NCBI GenBank assembly: GCA_029964075.1
Contig: CM057144.1
Coordinates: forward strand, 2,689,281 to 2,753,280
Source of the DNA: Patiria pectinifera
Lineage: Eukaryota; Echinodermata; Asteroidea; Valvatida; Asterinidae
Length of the DNA: 64,000 nucleotides
Direction: 5' to 3'
Position 1 is the stretch's first letter; each line of letters opens with the position of its first letter. A program made the translations under genes and the position numbers. The notes below the pieces were generated by a model, which saw only the letters and a program-made list of their open reading frames with translations, did not search any database and was not told where the DNA came from. Below, piece after piece: positions 9,401 through 17,820 of the stretch.

Positions 9401-11017
9401 CATTTACTCCTGGGTGGAGAGAAGCAATGAGTGACAAAGTGCCTTGACCACGGGCAACGCACCATGACCCTGAACCCACAACCTGCAGAACAGTACCCGC
9501 AGACCACAAATCCTTTGCCCTTATCCATGAGGCCACAGCACTCCACATTAAAAGGAATTCCTCATTGGGACAAGTTTCTTGTTTCTAATTTTCTCTATGC
9601 TTTCTTTCTTTCAGGATAATTGTCCGCAAGATCAAAGGCCTACCACCACTTGAAGTAGAAGATGGTGCATTTGAGGGACTTGATAATGTGGCAGAGTTGT
9701 AAGTACAATTCTAAGTTTCTTGCCAAACCATCGAACGTATTAGTCAACTCAGTCTCTCTGCACTACTTGGCCTAACTGTTACTTTATTTGTTTTTGTCTT
9801 CTGACAGGTATGTTGATAGCCATCGACTGTGTTGTTTCTTCCCCTCGGCCGAGTGTAAGACGCTTGAGCCAGAGCCTCCGCTTTTCATGTGCAGCGAACT
9901 GATGCCTAGGATGGTCCTCAAAGCATTCATGTGGATTCTTGGTATTAGCGCCCTAATCGGCAACATCTTTGTCATGGTGTGGCGATGTCGGGAAAAGACA
10001 GAGGGCAGAGCGAGTCGTGTCGTTCATTCTTTCCTGGTGTTTAATTTAGCTGTGTCGGATGCCCTCATGGGGTTGTACATGCTGATCATCGCCAGTGCCG
10101 ATGCGTATTTCGGAGAGCGTTATTTTGAGGTGTCTATGGAATGGCGGACGAGCCCTATGTGCAAGATTGCTGGGTTTATTTCCATCATCGGCACCGAGGC
10201 TTCTGTGTTCTTTCTCACACTCATCAGCATCGACAGGTTTCTTTCAATCGTCTTCCCGTTCAGCATTTACCATCTTCGTCCGAAGTCATCTCGGATTGCT
10301 GCATCATGTGTCTGGATCGGTACGGTGATCATTGGACTGGTTCCGACAATACTTGCATCCGACTCTTCATCTGATGTTTACGGCCTCTCTGATGTTTGCA
10401 TCGGGCTGCCACTGATGACTAAAGTTACTGAATACGAGACGGTGGATCAGCTGATTGATGCTGGGGGTGTTACAAACATCACCGTGGGGATACCGTATCC
10501 TGTCGATTACCGAGCTTCCTGGTTCTTCTCCATCGCTCTGTTCCTCGGGGTCAACCTTCTGTGCTTCACCGTAATCCTCATCTGCTACATCGCCATCTTC
10601 ATCCAAGTCAAGGCATCGATCAAGCGCGTGCGCCGCCACAAGAAACGGGACGACGAAGTGCGCATGGCCATCAAGATGGCTGCCATCGTCATGACAGATT
10701 TCATCTGCTGGATACCAGTCATCATGATGGGCATTCTGTCGCAGGCCCGCGTGGTGGAGATACCAACAGAAGCCTATGCCTGGATTGTCGTCTTCATCCT
10801 TCCCATCAACTCCTCCCTCAACCCCTACCTCTACACCATCTCAGACCTGTGCTCCCAACAACGAAAGTCGGCTTCTGTACGAAAGTCTGGGCTGCCCATG
10901 AAGGACTCTCATTCAAATTCAGAGAACCGAATCAGTGGTATTGTGAACTCGGTGACCATAGAAACCCAGGTTGATAGCAAGGCTGATCACGGAAATAATA
11001 AGGCGATGCATATGTGA
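329..11017 (+). CDS. Relaxin-receptor/GRL101-like leucine-rich GPCR with LDLa and CUB modules (5' end missing)
   Basis: Eleven exons join in frame: 329-451, 1185-1577, 2544-2654, 3849-4091, 5299-5419, 6603-6674, 7420-7491, 8153-8224, 8858-8929, 9615-9698 and 9808-11017 (stop TGA). They give 856 residues. Domain order is LDLa (1-41), CUB (about 43-160), LDLa (172-208), LDLa with a Ser-rich insert (209-289), LRRNT (290-329), five LRRs (330-453), a Cys-rich hinge (454-493) and a 7TM domain (494-about 800). The third intracellular-face motif is DRF (596-598), and NPYLY (792-796) closes TM7. TM6/TM7 phrases such as CWIPV and FILPINSSLNPYLY match type-C LGRs (RXFP1/2, GRL101). Likely a plasma-membrane receptor for a peptide hormone coupled to G proteins. 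All ectodomain LDLa/CUB exons are phase 1-1 and all LRR exons phase 2-2. The ligand is unknown; the CUB module is unusual for the family. Confidence 0.9.
452..1184. other. GPCR intron with dispersed repeat 705-1011
   Basis: Intron between the first LDLa exon and the CUB exon. Positions 705-1011 are a diverged copy of a repeat also present in the same orientation at 54139-54461; both start near GGTAC(T/C)GGAACAATGGG. Nothing else was recognised. Confidence 0.7.
1185..1577 (+). CDS. GPCR exon: CUB domain
   Basis: A single 131-codon phase 1-1 exon encodes a full CUB domain. The N-terminal cysteine lies in GECGPENV, followed by S-P-M-Y-P-G-W-Y-P-N-D-L-D-C-I-W, then the F-E-M-E-D-G-F-D-Y-L stretch typical of the CUB calcium site, and a C-terminal G-F-S-L-L-I strand. 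CUB domains bind proteins or sugars extracellularly. This one precedes the second LDLa module, so it sits in the distal ectodomain. Confidence 0.9.
1578..2543. other. GPCR intron, low-complexity GTCTCGGTCTTGG / GACTCGACTTGAGTCAC stretch
   Basis: Positions about 1760-1985 are repeats of short motifs such as GACTCGACTTGAGTCAC and GGTCTCGGTCTTGG. A similar GACTCGACTCGA tract occurs at about 48600-48750 in a TIMELESS intron. The rest (1986-2543) shows nothing recognisable. Confidence 0.6.
2544..2654 (+). CDS. GPCR exon: second LDLa module
   Basis: A 37-codon phase 1-1 exon with a canonical LDLa cysteine pattern: C-E-P-D-E-F-H-C, G-N-G-F-C, a fourth cysteine before N-G-Y-L-D-C, and a final C after E-D-E-L-D. 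It is bordered by a TTTCAG acceptor and an A|GTAAGT donor. In RXFP receptors the LDLa module is required for signal activation after hormone binding. Confidence 0.9.
2655..3848. other. GPCR intron with long-TIR MITE
   Basis: Contains a MITE at 3049-3394, listed separately. On both sides of it (about 2780-2935 and 3395-3455) lie short repeats of TCATGGAAA / CCTGGAAAAGTC type, suggesting the MITE landed in a pre-existing low-complexity repeat. Nothing recognised at 3456-3848. Confidence 0.55.
3049..3394. mobile_element. MITE with terminal inverted repeats of about 40 bp
   Basis: The left end starts GAATTCGGGCGATTCACAA and the right end is its near-complement through TTGGTGGCGCACTGC. The inverted match runs about 40 bp, including the phrase GTGCGCCACCAAGAGTTTGCC. 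A second copy with the same ends lies at 60154-60522, its interior in the opposite orientation. There is no coding capacity, so it is non-autonomous; the superfamily is unassigned. Confidence 0.8.
3849..4091 (+). CDS. GPCR exon: third LDLa module with Ser-rich insertion
   Basis: An 81-codon phase 1-1 exon. It starts with the LDLa half F-C-P-G-S-Y-K-C-D, then carries about 40 residues rich in Ser, Pro and Thr, including S-S-S-A-S-S-S-S-S-L-D-S-S-S-S. It resumes with the LDLa C-terminal half A-Q-C-I-P-R-A-Q-V-C-D-G-E-E-N-C and the calcium-binding S-D-D-E-I-Q-C. LDLa modules usually have only a few residues at this position. The exon is open throughout and both splice sites fit, so the insertion appears to be real coding sequence. 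Confidence 0.85.
4095..5275. repeat. 12-bp minisatellite (TTGTGACCTGAC)n filling a GPCR intron
   Basis: About 1.2 kb of a 12-bp unit, TTGTGACCTGAC, repeated roughly 90 times with variants (TTGTGACCCGAC, TTGTGACTTGAC). It starts a few bases after the donor at 4092 and ends about 25 bases before the next exon, so it makes up nearly the whole intron. Long open frames on the minus strand (HKSG-type and TSQV-type repeats) arise simply because 12 is divisible by 3. Most units contain TGACCT, the complement of the nuclear-receptor half-site AGGTCA. Confidence 0.95.
5299..5419 (+). CDS. GPCR exon: LRRNT cap
   Basis: Exon entering in phase 1 and leaving in phase 2. It encodes the N-terminal LRR cap, C-P-A-G-C-E-C-S-Y-K-D plus a further cysteine in L-V-V-N-C, and ends in the first LRR-like beta strand. 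It is the phase adaptor between the phase-1 LDLa/CUB cassette and the phase-2 LRR cassette. Confidence 0.85.
5420..6602. repeat. GPCR intron with 12-bp (CCTCGAGGCAAA)n minisatellite
   Basis: Positions about 5700-5895 are about 16 copies of a 12-bp unit, CCTCGAGGCAAA. The unit carries the palindrome CCTCGAGG. The intron also has two similar copies of a CTACTTCTGGACACTGATT phrase at about 5996 and 6113, and a TTAACCCCTTAACGCC phrase near 6430. No gene was recognised. Confidence 0.85.
6603..9698 (+). CDS. GPCR exons: five leucine-rich repeats, one per exon
   Basis: Exons 6603-6674, 7420-7491, 8153-8224 and 8858-8929 are each exactly 72 nt (24 codons), and 9615-9698 is 84 nt. All are phase 2-2, with boundaries inside the conserved leucine codon, so each exon is one LRR (for example L-S-L-R-N-N-L-I-S-E-I). 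This one-repeat-per-exon layout is typical of LGR ectodomains. Five repeats are fewer than the roughly ten of vertebrate relaxin receptors. Introns 6675-7419, 8225-8857 and 8930-9614 hold SINEs; 7492-8152 shows nothing recognised. Confidence 0.9.
6953..7137 (-). mobile_element. tRNA-derived SINE, family A
   Basis: On the minus strand a tRNA-like head with a degenerate B box (GGATTCAAAT) is followed by TCCTTGGGCAAGCCAC, ATAAATGGGTACC and a tail ending CTGGCATCCCATCC. A second copy with the same layout and a better B box (GGTTCGAATCC) is at 32236-32428, also minus. Confidence 0.75.
8465..8822 (-). mobile_element. tRNA-derived SINE, family B
   Basis: Reads on the minus strand: a tRNA-like head near the right edge (GTGGGTTCCAATCC B box), CCCTTGGGCAAGGC, AAATGGGTACCTGTGAGGGC, then a tail ending in AGCGCTATATGAATG and (ATT)n. 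It closely matches 9193-9547 over its full length. It sits in a GPCR intron just upstream of an LRR acceptor. Confidence 0.8.
9193..9547 (-). mobile_element. tRNA-derived SINE, family B
   Basis: Second copy of the family at 8465-8822, in the same orientation, in the next GPCR intron. Shared landmarks are the AGCGC(T)ATATAAATG tail with an ATT-rich end, CACTCCTGAAACC (plus strand) and the CACAGGTACCCATTTACTCC block. No coding capacity. Confidence 0.8.
9808..11017 (+). CDS. GPCR exon: hinge, seven-transmembrane domain and C-terminal tail
   Basis: One large exon with a Cys-rich hinge (C-C-F-F-P-S-A-E-C), TM1 near I-S-A-L-I-G-N-I-F-V, TM2 with S-D-A-L-M-G-L-Y, TM3 ending S-I-D-R-F-L-S-I-V-F-P-F, and TM5 with L-G-V-N-L-L-C-F. 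TM6 is C-W-I-P-V and TM7 is N-P-Y-L-Y. The basic third loop R-R-H-K-K-R-D-D-E is a likely G-protein contact. The tail is about 55 residues and Ser-rich. Placing hinge plus 7TM on a single intronless exon is standard for LGRs. Length and motifs fit RXFP-type receptors, and no defects are seen. Confidence 0.95.
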
Positions 11018-11299
11018 CTTTCTCCAACCCCAGGTGTAAACTGAGTTGTCAATACCGGCATGCAAGTTTCCTCAGATCCACTGATTTCCTCGTTTTTTAC
11101 TCGTCATGAATGCCATTACAAATTGAAAACTACTGTACAGTACTTTGGTTGGAGTTTAAAATGCCACTTGCATGCCTGCCAAAGCCATTTAGCTTGTAAA
11201 TAAATAACAATTATTGTATTATAACATCTTTATTAAACTTCAAGATTTTTATTTCTAAAGTTTAAACAATCTTAACTTGAGTAACAACAATGTTTATTA
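11018..11299 (+). other. GPCR 3'UTR and polyadenylation signal
   Basis: AT-rich sequence after the stop codon. AATAAA at 11199-11204 is the first plausible polyadenylation signal, about 180 nt after the stop. The cleavage site itself cannot be seen. Confidence 0.55.
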
Positions 11300-11595
11300 C
11301 CCTGACGCAAAATTCCATCTTATGAATACATGTAGTTAATGCGGTACCCGCTGCTATGTACATGAGATTCGAACCAACCAACCGATCCCGTTAGCTCGGT
11401 GGTTGAGTGGTAAGACATCTGCACTAGAAAGCAGGAGGTCGTGGGTTCGAGTCCCACCCGAGTGATTTTTTTCCAACTGAACACACTGAGTATACAGTGT
11501 TTTTACGTCGGTGAAGGGCAAAACCTGATTTGATTTACATCACCCCGAATCAAAATTCCATCTTATGAATATATAACAATGTTCATGTAGTAACT
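11300..11595 (+). mobile_element. Composite tRNA-derived SINE, family C
   Basis: A tRNA-like head (A-box-like AGCTCGGTGGTTGAGTGG, B box GGTTCGAGTCC) at about 11390-11463 is followed by a body with GAAGGGCAAAACCTGA and CACCCCGAATCAAAATTCC. A similar tail phrase (GACGCAAAATTCCATCTTATG) precedes the head, so this looks like a head-to-tail dimer or a tail left by an older copy. Related copies are at 59995-60153 and 60830-61040. Confidence 0.75.
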
Positions 11596-12120
11596 ATTCT
11601 TTTAATTGTGCAAATCATTTTAATGTAAAAAAAACCACACAGGTCTTTCATATTTTATTTATACTAAGTTTTTAGTGAAAGTTAGGTAAATTCAAGGATT
11701 TATACTTGGTAATGATTTAAGTAATAAGGAAATTATGGTACCCCTATATAAGAATCTTAAGTGATAATTTTAACAATTTGGGCCTCCATTTATTCAGAAA
11801 ACTGAGCGTTTACTCCAACAATGTTTACTCTGTATGTACATGTATAATTTGTGTATTTACAAAATAAAACAAAATCATGTTATTCATCACTGAAGAGATT
11901 CTGCTTTAAAATCACTTAACTTGTAAACAGATAAATGTTAGAAAATAGTTGAAGGGCACTGAGTTGCCTCCTGATGATCTTTCTCCTTCAAGCTGACAAT
12001 TGGCCTATGGCCTCTAACATGACATGTTCTAAAGTTACGTACAGTCCTCAAATAGGCCAACTAGTTTGACTTCCTACTTCCTATGCCTGCATACTTTCGT
12101 GTCTACGTAGACCTAAGCGT
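11596..12120. other. Intergenic AT-rich sequence
   Basis: Between the GPCR 3' flank and the LTR-element fossil. No gene, repeat family or RNA was recognised. Confidence 0.5.
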
Positions 12121-12128
12121 CTCCAGTT

Positions 12129-13438
12129 TTATGTAACCACAGGGGTAGCAAATGGCTCTCCGGTGCTCGTGCACTTGATCCTTTCACGGTTCACACACAG
12201 CTCCAGTCTCCGGAAATCCAAGCTCCCTTGAGTTGGTATCAGCCAATCCATTCCCAACATAGCTGAGATAGTTATGTCGGCAACGATAACCCTGACTGTG
12301 TGCACGGTTTTCCCAACTTGCAGGTCTATCCATGCCGCGCCGAGCACTGTCAGCGGTTTTCCATCCAGTTGTCTCACCCCAGTGTTACATCCTTCCAAGA
12401 CGGGTCGTTGTTCTTTCGGCAGTTTGTAGTACACCGTTGAGCTCATGAGTGAGTCAGTGGCACCGGTGTCAACCAACGGATTGAACTTGGTGGACCTCAC
12501 TGACCCTTCTACGAATAAACCATAGAACGGCCCCTTGAGGGGAGGAGCTACTGACCCTCCCTCTGCTCTGGCCGGCTGATGACTCTCATTCACCTGGTTC
12601 TGAGAGCGTTTGCGCTTGGGCTGGATGCATTCTTTTGCTTTAATTATGCCCCAGTTTGCCGCAGATGAAACACTGTATGTTGGCTCTTGCTCGCCTCTTG
12701 GGAGGCAGGGCACCTCTGGATACCCCAGGCTCCTTACTAGGTGCCTCCTTCAAGCATGTAGGATGCTTCAACACATCCAACACCGTATCCAACTTTTGGT
12801 CCATCTCACTCAGATGCTTTGACTGCTCCTTGTTGGTTTTCTCACTTGACTGGATTCCAACCAGCAGTTCCCTCGTCTCCGCTTTTGCCTCCCGTAGAGA
12901 TGCTTCCAATATTGAAATGCGCTCTATTAGCTAAGTTTTCTCGCGCTTCAACAACTGAACCTCAATTTGGAACCTGTGCCGGTCCCCCTCAAGCTGGTTA
13001 CCACTCATCGTACTCATAAATATGCTTCAATGTTGGCTGAAAACTCAGAGTTTAGTTTCCACACCTTTTTTTTATGGTAATGTGTATGTATGACCAGCAA
13101 GCTCATTTGGTCTCAAAATTTTTACAAAGATAATCCCATGTTGGATACCAACTTCTGATGTCGCACTCCACTGTAAGTGGGTGTAACAAATCTGAAAACC
13201 AGCCTAATAAGGCACGCTGGTTCAGCCAAACAAGCAGGCGACAGGACTCGACTTTTGCAGCCTTTAAAAGGCGCGACAAGTCGAATTATCGAAGTTGCGC
13301 GCTGTTTATAGCTTTATTGCGATTGCTGAGACACTCACATTCAACATGTGACCAGACAGTGACTAAACACTGTCCAATCACATCGCACTGGGCGGAGCTT
13401 CCACGGCCATGCACGTGATTATGACCGGCAGTAACACA
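12129..13438 (-). mobile_element. Broken, partial Gypsy/Ty3-like LTR element (fossil)
   Basis: On the minus strand, about 12140-12530 encodes a retroviral-type aspartic protease (V-D-T-G-A-T-D-S-L, and later M-L-G-M-D-W-L). Just upstream, about 12640-12670, lies the start of a CCHC zinc knuckle from the end of gag (C-F-I-C-G-K-L-G-H-N). Positions 13159-13438 look like one LTR: on the minus strand it begins TGTGTTAC, ends GTGCGACA and contains AATAAA. Reverse transcriptase and integrase were not found, so the copy is broken and incomplete. Age cannot be estimated from a single LTR. Confidence 0.75.
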
Positions 13439-13633
13439 CGTGTTTATGGTAAGTGGCTTCAGCCACTTCCGTAGATGCCCGTGTAATCGCAAGCCGTAGC
13501 CAAGTAATTTCAGACAAGCCGCAATAGGGAGCCCTCTATTGACGTGGATTGTTGCCTTGAATTCGCCGGTGTGGTATGTACACATACGACGAAAAAGATC
13601 TGCGTTCATTTTCTTTAAAATCCTGCCACAATC
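13439..13633 (+). promoter_or_regulatory. Selenoprotein T 5'UTR and probable promoter region
   Basis: The 195 bp between the LTR-like segment and the selenoprotein T start codon must hold the 5'UTR and perhaps the core promoter. No TATA box was recognised. The start codon context (ATC-ATG-G, purine at -3, G at +4) is strong. Confidence 0.4.
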
Positions 13634-16600
13634 ATGGCGAACGGAACACTTATTTACGGTTTAGTGTTCCTATGTCTAGGTTTTCTCACGTTACGGGAAT
13701 TAACACAGACAGAGGCCACGCCAAATGAACGGCCAACGATGAAACTTTCCCAATTTAGCGGTCCTTCCCTGAAAATTCTGTACTGGTAAGTTTACATACA
13801 ATTTTGCATCATGTTCATAAACGCTACGCTACATCGTCATGTCGTTATTCATTGTAGTTTCTCTGTACCATAAATTAAATTGGTGAATTCCTTCTTTTCT
13901 TTCGTTTCTTATGTTTCTGTCCCCTTTCACATAACTACTTTGCAACCCTTTTATTTGGGGATCTTGTTGATGTTGTTTGATTGTGATTGTGTTTATTGTC
14001 TTCGATTTTCAATGTATGATCATGATGATGTGGTTTTTATTTTTTAATTTAAAAAAAACTGTTCTATAAAGATGTAATTTTCTCACCTCAATTGCCATCA
14101 TGATATATAATAAGAAGAAAAAATTGTGATTTTGTTCCGGGCTCGCCCAAGTTTTAGGTTATTCGACTTGCCCATTGCCCATGTAATTGTTTGGGATGGT
14201 TTAGTTGAAACCAACACTCACAGTCACAGGAGTGTCATGGATAGAGGGCAGGGTTTTGATTTTTTTTGAGGGAAATTTTGGGGTAAAACAACAAATAAGA
14301 CAACAACGCAACACGAAAATAAAGATTGCGATTTCCATAACGTACTGTGAATGCGTAAAACTATGTTGATTTGCATGGTGTCAACTGGAAAAATGTGTAA
14401 GAAAATTGCATTTTCTACAAAACGATACTATTTTAATTTTTTTTTAAAGGTCATTGGAATTTTAAAAAGTCTCATTTGTTGCGAAGTCATATTTGAATGA
14501 TAAAAAACTCTTACCAAAACGAAAGAGGGGCCTGTAACTATACAATCGGCAAAAAGATTTGAATCTCAAAATTTGAATCTTTAAAATTGAACTGTCAATT
14601 AATCCCGCTACATTTTGTTTTTTAAATTCAGCATTTGTTGGGTTTTTTTGGACAATTTTTTAAATTTCAGTAAAATTTCACAATTGTTCAAATTTCAGTA
14701 TTTCCTGAGGCTACCGGCAAGTGTTCGAAGAGTACTCCCATCGGCTTCGAGCACGGTATCCGCAACTCAGTATCGAGGGAGAAAACTTTCCAGCTCACCC
14801 TGTCCGGCGTTACTTAGCCAGTGCTTTCGGTATCCTGAAGATTGGACTAATCATCCTGATCGTTAGCGGTAGCAATCCTTTCCCTGCCTTCAATTTAGAA
14901 ACCCCAGGATTTTGGACTTGGGCCATCGAAAATAAAGTAAGCCTTTTGTGTATTTTTGGTTTTTTTTAAATGAAAGTAATATTAAACATCTTATTTGTTA
15001 CTAATTATAAAAACACTGGGCTGTGTTCATCTTAAGACATTTGTTTTTATTCCATATTGTTTTGTGTTCTGGTTGTGACCACCCTACATTCCAACAATCG
15101 GAAAAGAGAAAAAAAAGTAATTGTGTAATTTGTTTTGCATTTCGTTGAATGGAAAATCCAGGTAAGAGTGGCCATGAAAATAGTATTCTTAAAAATAATG
15201 TAACTGCAGGATCCTACGTTGTGTAGCAGTATGGTGTTGGTGCCACGTACCCTCATTTTTATCAGCAATTCACAACCATAATTATTCACAATTTAAACGA
15301 CCCAATTAAAAAAAGTATTAACAGTGGTGATAGTGAAAATACCGTTCATATGTATATTGAAAAAAATGTACATGTAGGCCTACCCTCACTTTTTACAGTT
15401 TTCAATGAATGTATCAGTTTTTATATTTTTGTGGGTTTCTTTTTAGCTTTTGATCCTATCTAAAATGGAACTCTAAATTTCCATTACATAGGCATTAACT
15501 GTGTCTCATGCAAAGTATTTTACTCCATTTTTTTATTGCGTCAAATATTGAGCAAGCCTTAATAAAATCAAGCTGGCCGGGATGCCAAACATGTTTAAAT
15601 TTTTACTTGGCTTGAAACCCTAACCTCTAACCTTTTTGCTAAGAAGTTGAACCATCCTTAATCCTCCAAAATCCTCGAAAATATTGCACTGATGTTCAAA
15701 TAAAGGGTACCCACTGCCTCAATCCTTCAAAATCCTCCAACAGCCCTGCCTCTCAAAATGCATTCAGCCTCAATCCTTCAAGATCCTCCTCTTCTTCAAA
15801 CACCATTCAGCCTTAATCCTCCAAAATCAACTGATACTGATTGTTCACGTGGCCGTCAATCCTCCACAATCTTCCAAAATTGTATGTTGCATTCAGCCTC
15901 GATTCTCCGAAATCCTCCCAAATTGCCCGGAGGACTTTGGAGGCTTGAGGAAGGTTAGGGTTAAACGTAACCGCCCTGAATCCTTCAAAATCGTCTTTGC
16001 CAAAGTGGAGGAATTTGGGGGATCGAGGTTACACGGCAAAAGTGTGTTACTGATTTCGTAGGATGCACTTTGTCAAGGCCTTGGGCCGGACCTTGTGTTG
16101 TTTTTGCTCAGCCATGAATAAATATAGGCCTGGATTATGCTTGGAATCCTCCGTACTGCTCCAGGATGTCACTGGCCAAGTCTCAACATATTGACAGTCA
16201 CTGCCACAGGATTTTGCAGTATTCAGGCAGTGGTCGCCCCTCCATGGACCATATTCAAGAAATAATTGAGGAATTTGCAGGATTGAGGCTATATGCTACT
16301 TTTTAATGAGGCCAATTGGAGTAATTTTGCAGGATTGAGGCTACATCCTAGCAAAAAGGCCTAGGGAGTTAGGGTTAATAAGCTCAAATCAGTCATGCTG
16401 GACTCGTCTTGCATTTACCATGCTGTACTTGACTGAACCCGATGCCATTTCTCTTTCAAAAATACAGTTTTCTTGTATTGCCAGATCCTATGAGCCTAAT
16501 CCACTATTGTTTGTTTGTGTGTCTCTTTGTTTATCTGTGTGTAGGTTTATTCCTGTTTGATGTTGTTCTTCATCAGTAACGCCATAGAAACGCAACTTCT

Positions 16601-17713
16601 CTCCACTGGTGCTTTTGAAATCTCACTCAACGGTAGGTGCTTCGTTTCATTCTCTTTCTCAACTCCTAGTCCTCTCAAATTCCATCAGATGATCTGTAAG
16701 ATTTCTGAGCCGCAAGAACTTCACTAATTTATTTTAAAGCCCTTGGCTTTGGGCTGACGATTCCAGTAGGTTCCCACTTCCAGTTTAGGGTTAGCTTTAC
16801 AAGAAAATGGGCACTGATTTCAAGCTTCACCAGGAAACGGTATTAAACGGAAGATACAACATTTGCAAACATCAAAAAATAAAACTACCAAATCATTTTG
16901 AAATACCTTGCTGGACTGTTTTAGTGAATGACAGTGTAAAGCATCCTGTAAAATCATGGCACCTGGTATACTGTCATTTTCAAGAAAAGTGCTATTTTTG
17001 TATCAATTTCCAACGCTGATCGGCCAATCAGCGTTGGAAAAAACTGGCTTTTTTTTTCAAATACTGGCCCCAATTGACCATCGCACTTGTTTGCAATCGA
17101 TTACACACCTATGAACGGCTACAAACCAGCTAGACTGGTTCCCTGACCTTACAATTCCCCAATGTATGTAAACTGCTCTGTCTCTTCTTATATGGAGTCA
17201 GGGAACCAGACTACAGGAAAAGGATTGTTTTTCTTGGTTTTTATAGCATTTTTGAACCCAAAACCTCAAAAAAGTCAGTGTAACTATATTTGCTATATAT
17301 TTCCAACCCCCAATTCCATCCATTCCTGAAAATTACAGCAAAAGCAAATGATGTATATTCCCTTTAACATAATTCCCCGTTTGAAAAAGAGTCTAAAAAA
17401 TGCATGCTGGCTGTCGCTTCCAATTACACATGCACCAATAGAAGCCACTGCCCTACAAGCCATATCCATGTCATTCAGACACAGCCACAGCCACTCAATT
17501 TGACACAAGCCCCAAAGATGAGGGCAGCATTCACTCAGAACCTAGTCATAGTCTGACGTTGATTTTTCCTTTTTGTTTTTCCTTTGGTTTTTTTTTTTTG
17601 GCTCGAATACAGACATGCCAGTTTGGTCCAAGCTAGAGTCTGGTAAAGTCCCCCGCTACCAGGAGCTGGTCAACATTCTTGAGAGCAACATGAAACTCAG
17701 CTATCAGCTCTAG
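13634..17713 (+). CDS. SELENOT: Selenoprotein T (thioredoxin-like ER selenoprotein)
   Basis: Four coding exons, 13634-13785, 14699-14936, 16545-16632 and 17613-17713 (stop TAG), give 192 residues including one selenocysteine. Residues 1-27 form a signal peptide or anchor. The redox motif C51-I52-S53-U54 spans the first junction, with UGA at 14706-14708 read as Sec, followed by G-Y-R-Q-V-F-E-E-Y. Further family marks are I-E-G-E-N-F, a hydrophobic segment I-L-K-I-G-L-I-I-L-I-V, S-N-A-I-E-T-Q, T-G-A-F-E-I-S-L-N and V-W-S-K-L-E-S-G. Length matches animal SELENOT (about 195). It is an ER-membrane oxidoreductase linked to redox and calcium homeostasis. A spliced 3'UTR carries a SECIS. A conventional reading would wrongly stop at the UGA. 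Confidence 0.96.
13786..14698. other. SELENOT intron 1
   Basis: AT-rich, with nothing recognised. A second TTTCAG at about 14665-14670 lies just upstream of the real acceptor at 14697-14698. Only the latter restores the C-I-S-U frame. Confidence 0.6.
14706..14708 (+). other. SELENOT: UGA selenocysteine codon
   Basis: In-frame TGA eight bases into exon 2, giving C-I-S-U-G-Y-R. The cysteine codon is split across the intron (TG|T). This is the position of Sec in all selenoprotein T proteins (C-V-S-U in vertebrates), and the frame stays open for 138 further codons. Confidence 0.96.
15614..16378. mobile_element. Non-autonomous element with CCCTAAC/TTAGGG-type ends in SELENOT intron 2
   Basis: Left end AACCCTAACCTCTAACC and CTTTTTGCTA, right end TAGCAAAAAGGCC then GTTAGGGTTAA, form imperfect inverted repeats. 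The interior is full of TCCTCCAAAATCC and GGAGGATTGAGGCT phrases in both orientations. A fragment covering 15960-16140 recurs at 39453-39640, beginning TTAACCCTAACC. TTAA plus CCCT ends are seen in piggyBac-like elements, but the assignment is an inference. Confidence 0.6.
16843..17367. mobile_element. TTAA-flanked MITE with internal hairpins (family M1)
   Basis: Bounded by TTAA on both sides. The left end reads GATACAACATTTGC and the right end GCAAATGATGTATATTCCCT, which are inverted repeats. Inside are a palindrome at about 17010-17039 (CCAACGCTGAT/ATCAGCGTTGG) and a second inverted pair, AGACTGGTTCCCTGA / TCAGGGAACCAGACT. Other copies are at 29622-29975 (partial), 50239-50774 and 51697-52191. 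Confidence 0.85.
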
Positions 17714-17791
17714 CATCCGCTGAAATCAACAACATCTCAATAAAAGGTAACACCAGTATTGACATTTTGTCTTTTCACCGTAAACGGTCCT

Positions 17792-17820
17792 GGTGGGTGG
17801 GTGGGTGGGTGGGTGGGTGG
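17792..17820 (+). repeat. (GGGT)n tract, G-quadruplex candidate
   Basis: Seven uninterrupted GGGT-type units in the last SELENOT intron, on the coding strand. Runs of G3 separated by a single T form very stable parallel quadruplexes in general. An in vivo role here is not shown. Confidence 0.9.

Noticed and set aside
11390-11463. tRNA gene calls at 11390, 41000, 60020, 60960 and 61955
   Set aside because: A and B boxes are present but acceptor stems do not close and related copies with SINE bodies exist; treated as SINE heads.
14665-14672. Upstream TTTCAG as the SELENOT exon 2 acceptor
   Set aside because: Using it breaks the C-I-S-U frame; the acceptor at 14697-14698 restores it exactly.
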